A DNA stretch of 64,000 bases from Stenogyne calaminthoides. Its lineage: Eukaryota; Streptophyta; Magnoliopsida; Lamiales; Lamiaceae. Shown here piece by piece: positions 11,697-23,658 of the stretch (position 1 is the first letter of the stretch; each line of letters opens with the position of its first letter). The stretch spans positions 7,936,001-8,000,000 of the forward strand of contig JBBCBC010000012.1 in NCBI GenBank assembly GCA_037126765.1, read 5' to 3'. The translations under genes were made by a program, and so were the position numbers. Below the pieces are notes generated by a model. That model searched no databases and was not told the DNA's origin. It saw only the letters and a list, made by a program, of their open reading frames with translations.

Positions 11697-12164
11697 TAGT
11701 CCATAAAAGATGCATGTCTAAACACGGTTTTACAAGCTAATGGATAAACTTAACAACTATCAGTAGATTTATTATAGGTTCAAACTCATTTACACTCCAC
11801 TCTCTTAGCTACAAAGTTCATCACTTTGTGAAAAAGTATGAAAAGTTTATTCCCCTGAATTTCTTGTGTAATCGTTTCGGAACCTATAGCCTTTTCTAAT
11901 TAAAAAATAATATTTTATATACAAATTAATACTTCTCCACATATATACCCATAATTTTCAGCATACAAATTAATACTATTCAATATATAAACTAATATTT
12001 TTCGATTGCTTCTTGCAACGAGAAATGACGTTGTATTTTGCTACGAGAAATAATTTACATGTTGATGTCACTAATTAGGATTCCATTTCCAATAACATTA
12101 TCAAGTTGCACATTTGTTACACCATTCATTTTTTGCACAAAAATCTTACTCTAAAAATACTTCT
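11697..12164. other. 3' flank of PAP-A, no gene seen
   Basis: AT-rich sequence between the gypsy LTR and the PAP-A stop codon. It should contain the PAP-A 3' untranslated region (minus strand). I see no coding frame or repeat structure. Confidence 0.6.
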
Positions 12165-15100
12165 TTACATAACTGAGTGCATAGGGTGTTTGGACATAGT
12201 CCATGTATGTAAAATCACCCCAAAAACATCATAAAATGCAATCTCAACATCACTTGGTGTCAACTGAACCGACATGAAACCTTGTCCATCGTAGAAAAAC
12301 TTCAACCCTTGATGATTCGAAGTATTCACATCTCCTCTCCACGACTTTGATCCCGCTCCACTTGTTAAGAATTGGATCGTGCTGCAATGAAAATATATGT
12401 TGAGAAATTATTGATAAAACATATCTGATTTAATGGATATATATTGTGTAAATTGCAGTTAATCATTCATGACTAAAATATTCAATTATATAATTAATTG
12501 TCATATTTACCTTTTGTCATCGCTGATGCGTTGAAGACAATGATCGTGTCCGTTCATGTATAAATCGACATTGTTGGCCTATAAAAGATTATGAAAAAAT
12601 CAGTGATTTTCCTACTCACATTTATTAAATTCTTTAAAAATAAAAGACCTTTTTAAGTTTATACATTAATTAATGATTAACTCTTGTATGCATTTTGGTG
12701 CACCGTGCACTCATGGTGCATTTTAGAATCATGCAACTTGTCATGTTGAAAGATACAACTTTTTTATACTAAATCATGCAACTATTTTTTCATATTAATA
12801 GTTGCACATTTCAATGTACATAAATTGCATATTTTTATATAACAAGTTGCATGGTTCTAAAATGCACTATGAGTACAGTGTACCTGAATGCACATGAGAC
12901 ACACTCTTAGTTAATAGGCAAAAGCTTTGAACACTGATTTTTTTTTATCAAGTATCATCATTGTACTTACTAAATATTACGTTATGCATATATATTATCA
13001 TTGTTATGATACATGTTAAAATTTTATATCCTTACCTGAAGAATTGGAAGAAGTTGTTGAACAAGTTCTTGAGTGTCACCATGGTGGCTTACACTTCGAA
13101 TGGCATGATGACCCACCACTATTTTCCATAGTGCTCTTGACTCCTTCAATGCTGATTCAACATCCTATTTATAATAAACCAAAATAAATAAAAGTCTATA
13201 TTAACGGTGGAATTTGTTGTAAGAGATATATAGAGAGGAAAAGTCTTAAAAACTAGTAATCTTCATCAGTTATAATTGGATATCAATTAGTGATGGGTGT
13301 TTTGGACATGTTTCATTTGAAAATTTAAATATGCTATACACTTTCAAGTCTTTGTAACTTATTCATAACAATTCCAAGTATATGAAATCATGAAATACCA
13401 TGCATTATTCAGGGCTCAAATATCAGTATTACAATTTGATTTCGCATTTTAAAAGTTATTAAATTAATAATAACTAGTAATTTAATGGGTAAATTGCACT
13501 TTTGGTCCCAAGAGAATATGTCAATTGCAAAATGGTCTTTTTTTTTTTTACAAATTTGGCCCCATAAGATTTTCCATCCATTTATAACGGAAGTGAGTCA
13601 CACAAGCCGTTAATTGCAGATTTGGTCCCAAAAAAAATCAATTTGTTATTTTTTTACTATAATTTTCAGATTTTTCCTAAATTAATTTATAATTTATTAA
13701 TTACACCTTTATAATTAATTTATAATTTATTTAGTGTAAATTTGAGATTTAAATTTATATAATTAATTTATAATTCAGAAAGTATTAAGCACAATTTCAT
13801 AACTATGATTTATAAAAATGTAATTAATATTTTTTAATTCCATTTGATATTATAGATTCTATATATATTTTAATTTTTTTAAATTATACATAACTTATTA
13901 CTTTATTTGAAAATATTTATTTTTTTATTTTAAACTATATAAGACTATATATTATTTATTTATTTATTTAGATTTAACATAAATTAAGATTATATATGGA
14001 TTATATGTATTTTTTTAATTTTTTTAATTATCTACAAACTATTACTTGGTTTAAAAATGGAACCCTTGTTCCCCCCCCCCCAAAATTACCCCAAAAATTC
14101 TACGAAATCACATTGAAGAAGCAGTGAAAATAATACTGGAGTTTATAGGCTACAACAGTTATGATTTTTATGTGTTTGATATTGATCTACGTGATAAAAA
14201 GATATCGAATTTAATTTTAATTTTGCAATTTTTTCGCGACGATGAGTGCTGATTGGTAGTGTGGTGGGATGGGCTGGTGGCAATGGCGATTGCAGAGAAA
14301 GTCGTGTTGTGCAATTGGTTTGCATTTCGTGTGTACGTATTCTTTCAATAGTACTAGTTGTTTAATGAAAAAAAATTAGTTATTTCATTAGAGAGTATCA
14401 AATGTTCTAACATAAAGTATTAGTTGTGAAGCAGGTGCATGGTAAAGTATTTTTAAATTATATTCAAATTCTATATATTATTTGGATTGATTTTTTTTAA
14501 TTATATAAAGATTATATATTTTTTTTTTCTTAGATTTTACATTAAGTATATACATATTACATAATTTTTTTAAGTTTTAGATGTTACATATTATTATTTG
14601 ATTTACAAAACTTTACTCATTATTTTTAAAATTATATAGGGAATATATATATATATATATATTAATTTTAATAATTTTACATAAGTTATTATTTAGTTTA
14701 CAAAAACATTTTTTTGTACTTTGTAGTCATATTTAAATCATATATATATATAGTTTTACAATTAATTTGTAATTTATGAATTTATTTTGATTACATATAT
14801 AATCAATTATATTTTAGTAACATTTCCCTCAATTTTGCAAATTTAATCCCATAATTGTTTTGGTCAACTAACGGTTTCCATCCATTTGACTAAAGGTTAG
14901 GACCAAAACTGCTCAAAAAAGGACCATTTTGAAATCATGGGACCAAAACTATTTTGGACCCAATCTCTTGGGACCAAATCTGCAATTTACCCGTAATTTA
15001 ATACTCCCTCCGTTTGTTTTCTTTGATGTCTCAAATATATAGACTTGTTTTCACATAGTGTACTTTTTCTAATTAATTTACTAATATAACACTATACATT

Positions 15101-18100
15101 TAGTTATGTTGGGAAATATAATAAATATTAAATAAGGCGATAATATAAATTTTACTTGTCTAATTTACTTTTCTAAAAAAAATTCTTAATCTAATCTGCA
15201 AAATACAACAAGTCTATATAATTGGGACGGAGGGAGTATATATTTGATCCACCCATAAAGTGGATAGGGAGAAGGGTTCATAAACATCCACAATGATCAT
15301 CCATAGAGGTGTTTAAACATTGAGTGAATGAATATTGATATTTAAAACCATTGTGGGTCACTTTCAAATTGGACAGAGAGTGTCATTCATCCACATATAT
15401 GGATTGAAGTGAGGAGATACTTTGGCAGTGGATAGAAGAGAGGTGATGGAACTCATTAAAAATATATGAATGTATGAATGATTGATAAATCGTGTGTTTA
15501 AACAATAGAGTATTTTAAAATAAGTGATGTGTAGTGTAGATGATGTGGAGAAGAGAGGGTGGATGAATCAAATCACTCTCTCTCCTCCACATCACTTATT
15601 TTTAAATATTCAATTGTTTAAATACTCTCACAATGGCTCATCAATGATTCATTCATCTATATATTTTTTATGGTATTATCATCACCTCTATTCTACCCAT
15701 ACATTCTCTCCAATTTAAAAAAGACTAACAATGGTTTTAAACATCAAAATCCATCCCTCCAATCTTTAAACACCTCATTGGATGACCATTGTGGATGTCT
15801 GGAGAGAGAATGTTGTGGTGATGGGACCCATAAATAACACATGAATAGATGAATAATTGATGAACTATTGTGAAAGTGTGCTTAAAAAATTGAGTATTTA
15901 AAAGTAGATGATATGGAGGAGAGAGAGTGTTGATGAATTTCATCTTATAGGAGACTTATTTTTATATAGAGAATACAACTAGAAAAACATCTTCATACTA
16001 TAAATAAATTTCACGAGAGATTACATTTATTAAAAGGGTTAGAATTAAAAAAAAAAGACACATTACAATGTAATACTACCCCTGTCCTGTTTTTTATTCC
16101 ACAAGCCAGATAGACACGAGATTTAATGAGAGAGTTGTTTATTAATATCAAAAGGATTAAAATTGTTTTTTGTTGGGGTGATTTGGTCATTTCTAAAGAA
16201 CGAGACAAAAGTAGATATTTTTATGTATAATTATTAGTGTCATGAGTTGTAATTTAAAAATGTTTGTAAAATATTTGTTTAAGAGGGTGAAGTTTTTTTT
16301 TTTTTTTTTGCTATTTATGAAACGAAAAAACTAAATAAAGATATCCATTTATTATTTTTAAGCAATAAAAAATAAGACCGAAGGAGCATGACATACTACA
16401 AATACAAATGCCTCATACATATTATTCTTGGATTATTTAGTATTCCTATACCCTAGTTGTTCAAAAATTTAACAAAAGTAAATTAAAATCGTGATAAAGT
16501 TAAGACCAGTGATGTCAGAATCGGACCTGACCGGCCGGTTCGACCAGTTGAATCGGGAACCGGTCCCGGAATCGGTCTGAAAACCCCCAAAAAACCATTT
16601 AGTCGGTCGAACCGGTCAAAACCGGCCAGAACCGGTCAAAACCGGTCAAACCCGGTAAAACCGGTTCAACCGGTTCTTTCTCTCTCTTTTCTTTAAAAAA
16701 AAAATTGAAATTATCACCGCCGATTAGAAGAGTCGGGCCTCTGGTATCTCAAACCGCCTATAAATCTGTAAAAATTGGAAAAAACAGAGTCAAACTCGAA
16801 GTGGTTGAACCGTCCGAAGCGTCGGTCAACCTGACTCCGCAAACTCGCCGGCATTCAGGTTGTAGATTTGATGGCGCGCGGCGGTGACTTCACAAACTCG
16901 CCGACATTCAGGTTGTAGATTTGATGCCGCGCGGCGGCGCTGCCCAATTTCAATATGAAAGTTTGCAGAAGATGAAACCAGATCTGCGGTGCTGAGTGTG
17001 TTTTTGGCTTTTATTGGGAATGAAGGTTTCAAATTTCAATTATTAATTTAATAGCTTATTTCTCTCTTTTAATGGGCCATGACCACACCTAAATTATTGT
17101 ACACTTTATGGGCCATAATCATAAAAAACAACATGGCCTAAATAAGTAAATATATGGTACATGTAAAGAGTTTTAATTTTTAGTTTCTACAGATGCGTCC
17201 AAATAGTTTTTTATTTCCTTTTCTCGATTGATTTTTAGTTTTTTATTTCCTTTTTTCAATTGATTTTTAGTTTTTTATTTGTGTAATATAATATGTAATG
17301 TATAATTGTACATATCGCAGTAGCTGTATACTGATTTTATATTAAATTTATAAGATATATGTTTAAGTTTTTATAGGTGCATATTTATTTTCTTTTTTAA
17401 CTAAACATAGGAAATATTAAAAATTAGGCAGTGATTATTTTAAACGGTTGAACCGCAGGTTGAATTGGCCCGATCGGTTGAACCGCTGACCGGTGATCTG
17501 TTCGGTTCGATCGCCGGTTCGGTTATGAAAACACTGGTTAAGATTATAGATTAACAAAACTGAAAAAAAAAAATCAAAAGTTAAAAGTGATTTTTTTTGT
17601 GAAAAATAATTACTCCATCTGTCTCAATCTTAACCGCATTCTTTCCATTTAAGACGTCTCAATCTTAACTACACATTTTCTTAAATAAAAATAATCATTT
17701 TATCACATAAAATACTAATAAATAACTCTTTCTACCCCCAACTACCCATCACCTTATCGCTTTATCACTTTATCATATAAAATACTAATAAACAACCTTT
17801 TTCTACCTCAATATTTTATCAATTTATCATTTTTTTCTTAAAAATTAAGCATTAATGTAACCGATCGATTAAGATCGAAACGGAGGGAGCAATTATTTTC
17901 AAACGTTAATTTTTGTTATTACCTTTATCAAGTTGGCAGTATATGTGGTGACAGGATACACGCCACGCCAATCGTACACGTGACCTTCCGGACTTGTGAA
18001 ATATTGATCAACAAAAGGAGTGGTGTCCACGAAAAAGAAGTCAGCAATTTCTGTATCATAACATATGCAAAAAGACAACCAAAAAAATACCAACAATTTA

Positions 18101-19668
18101 ATTTAGATGTTGACATACATATATATATATATATGTAAATATGAAATTAATTAGAATAAAAATTGGGAACCTGTATTAACGATAAAAGACCTCTTGCAAA
18201 ACCATCTGCTGTCAATTTTTCTAAGGACTGGACTCATCTGTGCCAATGTATCTCCTCTATAGTCATGGTTTCCCAAAACTGCCATGACCAATTCAACATT
18301 CAAAACACATTTCTTGTGTGTTGACATAAAAGATTAAAATTTACTCCCTCTGTATCATTCCAATCTTCACACGTTGACCAACACACATGTGCATTCAAGT
18401 GCATTGTGCACTCATAGTTCATTTTAAAATTATACAATTTATTATACTGAAATATGCAATTTGCCTACACTGAACCGTTCAACTATTTTTTCTATATTAA
18501 TAATTGCACGATTCAGTGTAAACAAATCGCATATTTCAATATAATAAATAAACTAATTTTAAAATGCATTATGAGTACACGGTGCACTTAAATGCATAGA
18601 AGACTTGACCTAGTTTTACTCATATATTTTGTAGTTCAATTTGAATGTGAATTCTAAAGGCTCTTCGTGAGATAAATTTAGATGTCTCCTATGAGTTATA
18701 ATTTTTTAAACGATGAAATTTGTGCAATTAATACGATTTAATAAAAATAAGTATTATTAAAAACCAATTATATTAAACTAAAAAGACAATTTAATTTATA
18801 ATTTATGAACGAATGAATCATCAGCTTGATTAAAATTGTAGGGATGTGATATAATGACCGTCCTCAAAGAGTGAGATTTAATTCAAAGATTGGTTAAATT
18901 AAAAACTAATCAAATAAGAGTAAGATTTAATTCAAAGATTGATCAAATTAAAAACTAATCAATTAAATGTCAGATTTAATTCAAAGATTGCAGTGTTTTT
19001 TTAAAAACTAAAAACTAGGTTAATTAATGTATAACGGTCTCCAGTACATGCATTTTTCTTAGATTTGATATATAGATGGAACTTAAAAAACTCGACATAA
19101 TGCATTATTTAACATTAAATACACCTAAAATATAATACTAATTAATTTTTTAATATGAAACAACCTTAATTTAAACAGTGCAATTAATTAAATTAATAAT
19201 AATAATACTTACCACTAAACCACTGATTTTGAAGGGCCTTCGCGGTGTAAATATTGGTAAAAGAATCAAGAAATTTAGGATCATTTTCCCCCTTCAATCC
19301 ATCATCATAAAAATTATCACCCGTCGAAACCACCATATCTATATCCAATTCCTCCCCAATTCTTCCCATCTGTCACATCAAGAATCACAAAATTCATCAA
19401 TTTTTTTTTCCAATTTATAAAATAAAAATAATATATTTGAAACAAGAATTAAAAAAGAATATGGTACCTGAAAAGCAACTTGTGATTGGTTAAAATCACC
19501 GTTTCTGCCCCAATCTCCAACGACCAAGAATTTGAGAGATACGTCACTCTTTATTGGGTGTTCAAATTTCTGAATTTCACCTGAAATTTTGTAGCAGTTT
19601 AATAATAAACTGGTGATTATTAACATTGATAACGCAACCCTGTTTTTTTTTCCACATAAACTTCCCAT
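12165..19668 (-). CDS. Purple acid phosphatase PAP-A (low-molecular-weight type)
   Basis: Metallophosphoesterase with a two-metal (Fe-Fe/Zn/Mn) site that hydrolyses phosphate monoesters, likely secreted or vacuolar. Minus-strand exons: 19668-19469+19468 (that is 19468-19668), 19213-19369, 18171-18278, 17923-18050, 13036-13164, 12511-12578, 12165-12381. All introns are GT-AG; the joined frame is 1008 nt, 335 aa, typical for plant PAPs of this class. Residues 1-30 look like a signal peptide (hydrophobic 11-23). Metal ligands are all present: D52 (GDWG), D85 and Y88 (GDNFY), N123 (GNHD), H217 (VVGH), H252 and H254 (GHDH). The pocket pair H225-H226 is intact. An N-Q-S glycosylation site is at 60-62. 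The start is the first Met before the signal peptide. Intron 4 is 4758 bp and full of transposons. It lies head-to-head with PAP-B across 25 kb of transposons. Confidence 0.93.
12689..12892. mobile_element. Short fold-back MITE in PAP-A intron 5 (family M, copy 1)
   Basis: About 205 bp whose ends are inverted copies: GGTGCACCGTGCACTCATGG at the left, and at the right GAGTACAGTGTACC, with TGCATTTTAGAATCATGCAA mirrored by TTGCATGGTTCTAAAATGCA. Related copies lie at 18390-18597 and 47196-47403. No target duplication was established. Confidence 0.75.
13487..14992. mobile_element. Mutator-like (MULE) non-autonomous element in PAP-A intron 4
   Basis: 1506 bp with terminal inverted repeats GGGTAAATTGCA / TGCAATTTACCC, followed inward by TTTGGTCCCA and its complement. 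It is flanked by a perfect 10-bp direct repeat GTAATTTAAT (13477-13486 and 14993-15002), in the 8-11 bp range of Mutator-like elements. The interior is AT-rich with a C-run at 14072-14081 and no transposase. The short minus-strand frame at 14143-14325 is unrecognised. Confidence 0.85.
15004..15236. mobile_element. Stowaway-type MITE in PAP-A intron 4
   Basis: 233 bp with termini CTCCCTCCGT / ACGGAGGGAG and TA on both sides (15002-15003, 15237-15238), the Tc1/mariner Stowaway signature. Its left TA shares the last base of the MULE target duplication. Confidence 0.85.
15240..15960. mobile_element. Fold-back MITE cluster in PAP-A intron 4
   Basis: 15280-15350 and 15725-15800 are inverted copies of each other (CATCCACAATG, GTGTTTAAA and AAAACCATTG with their complements), with a hairpin centre near 15575 (AAGTGATGTG / CACATCACTT). 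A further diverged half-copy follows at 15830-15950. Superfamily uncertain. Short frames at 15524-15718 and 15737-15943 are by-products of the inverted repeats. Confidence 0.6.
16507..17536. mobile_element. hAT-type non-autonomous element in PAP-A intron 4
   Basis: 1030 bp with termini CAGTGATGTCA and its diverged complement TGAAAACACTG, flanked by 8-bp repeats GTTAAGAC / GTTAAGAT (16499-16506, 17537-17544; 7 of 8 match). Dense AACCGGTC-like motifs at 16530-16680, and GGTTGAACCG at 17440-17525, are typical hAT subterminal repeats. The short frames at 16705-17032 show no transposase similarity. Confidence 0.85.
17613..17889. mobile_element. Stowaway-like MITE in PAP-A intron 4
   Basis: 277 bp; left CTCCATCTGTCTCAATCTTAA is mirrored at the right by TTAAGATCGAAACGGAGGGAG. 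It lies 34 bp from exon 4. Confidence 0.7.
18390..18597. mobile_element. Short fold-back MITE in PAP-A intron 2 (family M, copy 2)
   Basis: Same family as 12689-12892: TGCATTGTGCACTCATAG, then TTCATTTTAAAATTATACAA, mirrored by AAAATGCATTATGAGTACAC and GGTGCACTTAAATGCAT at the right. Confidence 0.7.
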
Positions 19669-19803
19669 TTTTTATCTCTCTCTCTAGGAAGAACTTTGAA
19701 GTGAGAGAAAACTGAAAAAAAACAATAACGAAAAGGACGATGGCAATATTGTGTACCATAAGGTTTAAGAGGTTTACTTAGGAAATAATTCGTGATTATT
19801 TAT

Positions 19804-19832
19804 TTATTTATATAGTTTATTTATACCTCCTT
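19804..19832 (-). promoter_or_regulatory. Probable PAP-A TATA region
   Basis: Minus strand reads TATAAATAAACTATATAAAT about 140-165 bases upstream of the PAP-A ATG. Placement is by distance only. Confidence 0.45.
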
Positions 19833-20889
19833 TAAAATAGCGTAATTCCTATTAGTTGGGGCGTAGGACTCGGATATATGGATACACCGCATGTCACATG
19901 TGCTTATTAATAAGACTATTTAATACTACTCCTTGCATTTTTTTTGTCGTTTTTTGAATTAAATTTGTTACAAAATAATTATAGTTTTTTTTGCTATTTT
20001 TTCAATATTTTTTTAATGCACCCCTAAATTTTATTTTATTTTTAAATTAGAATAAATTCTGGCTCACGCACCATCTCCTTTTTATTGAAGGTAATCTGTC
20101 AAAGGATTATATATGTTTTTTAATTTTATACAAAATCACAAAAGTGATAAATAATATGACACGATGGAGTGAATATATTCAAACTTATCATTTAAAAAAA
20201 AGGTGGATTAATTAGGTCTAATTTAAATAAGTGGGGTGATTAATGTGGGATTGGAGGGAATAATGCGAAAGTATCTCGGGAATATTCGTATAGGATTACT
20301 TCTTTATCCAAACTGGGCTATGTGTACAAATGGTTGGAATTTGCTTTGGAAATATGATTTTTGAACAATATCGTTGACCAATTTTATGATATTGTTTCAA
20401 TCCATAAAAATAAGGTAGGTTGTGAAATCATAATCTACTTGGGGTCATTATTAAAAGATGTTAGTTGTGTGGTTATGTGCAAGATTATCAATCCATGAAA
20501 CAATGAATATTAGTTGAATTCAAATTGTTGACCAATTTTATATGAATTGTGTAATGTGTGATTAGGTGTAAAATCTTTTATAAACCCGAACTCTTTTTCT
20601 TTGATTATAGGTTATGCATATAAGATTATACCACTGTTATGCATAAACATTATCATTGTTCCAAAATCAAGCATTTTGTAACAGTAATAGTGCATGTGCA
20701 TAACAGTGATAATGCTTATGCATAAAAGTGACACTAAAAAAAATAATATACACAATCCTGAGTTCACAAGAGACATGCTTCTATTTAAATTTAAAAAAAA
20801 ATAATCAAATTCGATAGTAAAATATTTTTGATGTATGTGAATTTAACACACTTGCAAGAATCGAACCCGAGACCTCTTGATTCAGTGTT
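19833..20889. other. Upstream region of PAP-A with small repeats
   Basis: Holds a GAATATTC site (20280-20287) matching the PHR1-binding consensus GNATATNC, about 610 bp upstream of the PAP-A start. A fold-back repeat at about 20605-20725 mirrors ATGCATAA and CACTGTTATGCATAA. At 20850-20870 there is a minus-strand GGGTTCGATTC, the B-box form of tRNA-derived SINEs, cut off by the LTR at 20890. No coding frame is seen. Confidence 0.5.
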
Positions 20890-21764
20890 TGTTGGCGAAA
20901 TGCGTACGTCAATCTCACAGTACGGTTCCTCTTAAGCTTCAAGAGGGACCTGCAAAAATACGCCGGAGGGTTCTCCGACGTTCAAGATAGGTAATCGGGA
21001 AACCACGCTAAATGCAAGGAGGGAGTACTCGGAAATGAGAACTCCATGTAATAATCAAATCCCTTAAGATATTCCTCACTAAATCTCTCGTGTTTTTATT
21101 CTCAAAATAGGCAAGTAATTAAACTAATGTTGAAAGTGTCTCATATTTCATATGTTGTGTGTGTAGTGTATGCAATATTTATAATACCTAGAATCCTAGC
21201 TTAGAACCGTTACCTTTTGTAGGCTAAGCCCATTAAATCCATCGCTTCTGGGGCCAAGGATTATCTCAACCGTCGTCGACCCTTCTCAGCCCCGAAATTA
21301 TCTCAACAAACCGGTCTTATCTTCACTCTTGGTCTTCATCCACGTCTCAACCTTCTTTTCGTGACTTAGTGATGACTTAGTCTCCTTTGCCTTGACCCCT
21401 CTTCCCTAGTTTCCACGTAAGTCTTCCTCATTTCTCTCAACAACCCGTCCCTTATTTCTCTCAATGACTTTCAGCTTTCTTTTCAAACTCAAAGAGTATT
21501 CTCCCCTGAAATCGGGGAAGACTCCAATAAAGCATCCATGTGGCCTCCCTGATTGTTCAATCCATCATAATCCAGATTAATAAGTAGACATGACTCGGTC
21601 AAACCTCATCCTCTCTTCCGAGAAAATAGAACGACTTAGGACCCTCTTGAGGCTGGAGCCTCACGAGAGCCTATCTTTAAATCATTACAGATGACACAAT
21701 CTTGCAAATTCCGTACACATGTCATCATCTCAGGACAAGCGATATTTGTGCCACATCAACCACT
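20890..21764. repeat. Probable solo LTR (gypsy-like)
   Basis: Begins TGTTGGCGAAATGCG after a SINE-like tail, is richer in GC than the flanks and contains ACCTGCAAAAATACGCCGG and CTCCGACGTTCAAG, a pattern seen in untranslated parts of plant gypsy LTRs. It ends near CATCAACCA just before the next LTR. No primer site or coding region; boundaries and class are uncertain. Confidence 0.45.
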
Positions 21765-22375
21765 TGTTGGGGTTATACTGGAAAGTATGCTTTTACTTTG
21801 TATAACCAAACTGAATTTCTGTCTTATTTACTGAAATAAATTATTTATCACTGATGCTTTAAATATCATTGAATGTTACATATATTTCTTTGCATAAGCT
21901 GCTCAATAAACGAAGACGTGTTACATTGTAGTTAATTTAGTGATACCAGATCACAGAAGATTAAATTAACAGTCCCTTGTAACTAAAAGTACGATGTTCA
22001 CGACCTAGATGGAAATGAACAATCCATCGTGAAAGGTTGAGGTGTAAGGCTCAGATTGGCTTGTCTTGACCAAGAGATTACACTAGTGCATGGCTGATGC
22101 ACTGAATAGGACCTACAGGAGGATAAATTCTCCAGCACTGAATTAGGAAGAATTAGACCTCAGTGGTTCGTTATTTCTTAATCTTCGTCCCTTAAATAGG
22201 ATCGTGTGTGGTTAATAATTATTGCTTTGACTTATGACGGGTAGAGAATCAATGAGATTCAATACTTTATATCTTGGGCAATATTATTGGTCACATGCGA
22301 TTGCTAAGATTTAATACAAAGAATCATGTGCAAGTACGCTTGTTCGATTTGCCCCCTTGGGAGGTTCATAAGATT
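21765..22375 (+). repeat. Truncated copia LTR (E2 family)
   Basis: Starts TGTTGGGGTTATACTGGAAAG and follows the first 600 bp of the E2 LTR (23659-24265), then stops at TTCATAAGATT where another LTR begins. Confidence 0.85.
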
Positions 22376-23658
22376 TGTTGGGAGATGAATTCAATAAAGA
22401 AGTTTTGATTAGATCCCAAAAACCCCTAAGTATGACATGTTCAGGATAATCTTGATAGTCTGAGTTAGGTTTCAGCATAGATTGTTCAGGAAGATATCTG
22501 CACAATGTATAGTTAGCAGATATAGATCAGGTTAGATCTTGAAGTTACTGAAGAACTCGGAAGGTACTGAGTAACTAAAGAATCAGTAGAACTGGAGACT
22601 TAGTAAGTTGCTGAAGACACTTAAGACTCGATGAAGTTCTTTGAAGACAAGGAAGACTCGATGAAGTTCTTTCAAGACATCAAGACTCAAGAAGTTCTTT
22701 GAAGACATCAAGACTCGAAGAAGTTCTTTGAAGACACTCAAGACTCGAGAGTTCTCAAAGACTCGAAGAAGATACTTGAATACTCAAGATAACCTCGAAT
22801 GTTCGTAGGCAATTGAATAATATCTATATGAAGACTACAAAACTGAGAAAAACGCACATGTTCAGAAAAGTAGATATTGCCCAAAACATTCTAGTGCAGA
22901 CAAAAGGAACTAAGTCTAAGTGTTGTTTAAGATTGTCTCATTCAGAGAGATTGACCAAAAAGAGCCATTTTATTTGTCTACATTCACTGAAGACAAGAAC
23001 CAATCAGAGGAAGACAACACTGTACTTCACTGACACTGAAAGCAATAGGACCCTGAATTATGTAAGTAGTACTAAGTTCCAGACTGCAAAAATTGGTGAT
23101 TGGCTACATGACTGCATATTTCCTAAAACATGCAAGGGAGTGTTCAAACCCTAAAAATAGTCGTTCATCAAACACCAGAAGGGGAAATTCATAAAGTTAT
23201 CTCTTCCAACGGATAGTTTTTCAAAGAGTGACCTTGGTGAAGTTGCCTATAAATACCAGTGACCCTTTACATTGAGAGGTTACGGGAAATTTCAAAGCAA
23301 CTCAAGAGCTCATTCGTATTATTGCAAATTGAAGCACTCGAAAACCCTAGAATTTCCCAAGTGTTTCACATTGGAGAGAGCTCACTATTCTAAGCCTAGA
23401 TTGATAGATATATCCAAAGCTTAGAAGAGATATCCTAGCCTTTGCATTAGTTCTTATTGTAAAGGATATCTCACCCTAGTTGGAAACCAACCCAAAACCC
23501 AAACACCTTGTTAAGGTAGTTTGTGTGTGTTTTGTTGGTGAGTTAGAGTTGTAAAGAGTGAGTAAGCTACAGTGAGTTAGCCAGAAAACTCTAGAGAAGA
23601 AGTTAGTAAGCTACTTGTGGTAGTCTGAACACTTGTGTGTGTTTGAGTTAGTAAGCTG
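22376..23658 (+). repeat. Truncated long-LTR copia LTR
   Basis: Starts TGTTGGGAGATGAATTC and resembles the LTR family of 4165-5826 and 30796-36117, including GAAGACTCGA-type microrepeats (22590-22790) and a CCTAGTTGGAAACCAACCC segment. The expected CGGGACC-ACA end is missing; it is cut where the E2 5' LTR starts. The open frame 22813-23154 is not protein-like. Confidence 0.7.

Noticed and set aside
19577..19759. Minus-strand frame over the PAP-A start as an alternative gene
   Set aside because: It is in another frame from the PAP-A signal peptide and stops before the GDWG motif.
20850..20888. Possible tRNA gene (GGGTTCGATTC on the minus strand)
   Set aside because: No A box, acceptor stem or cloverleaf; at most the B-box end of a truncated SINE.
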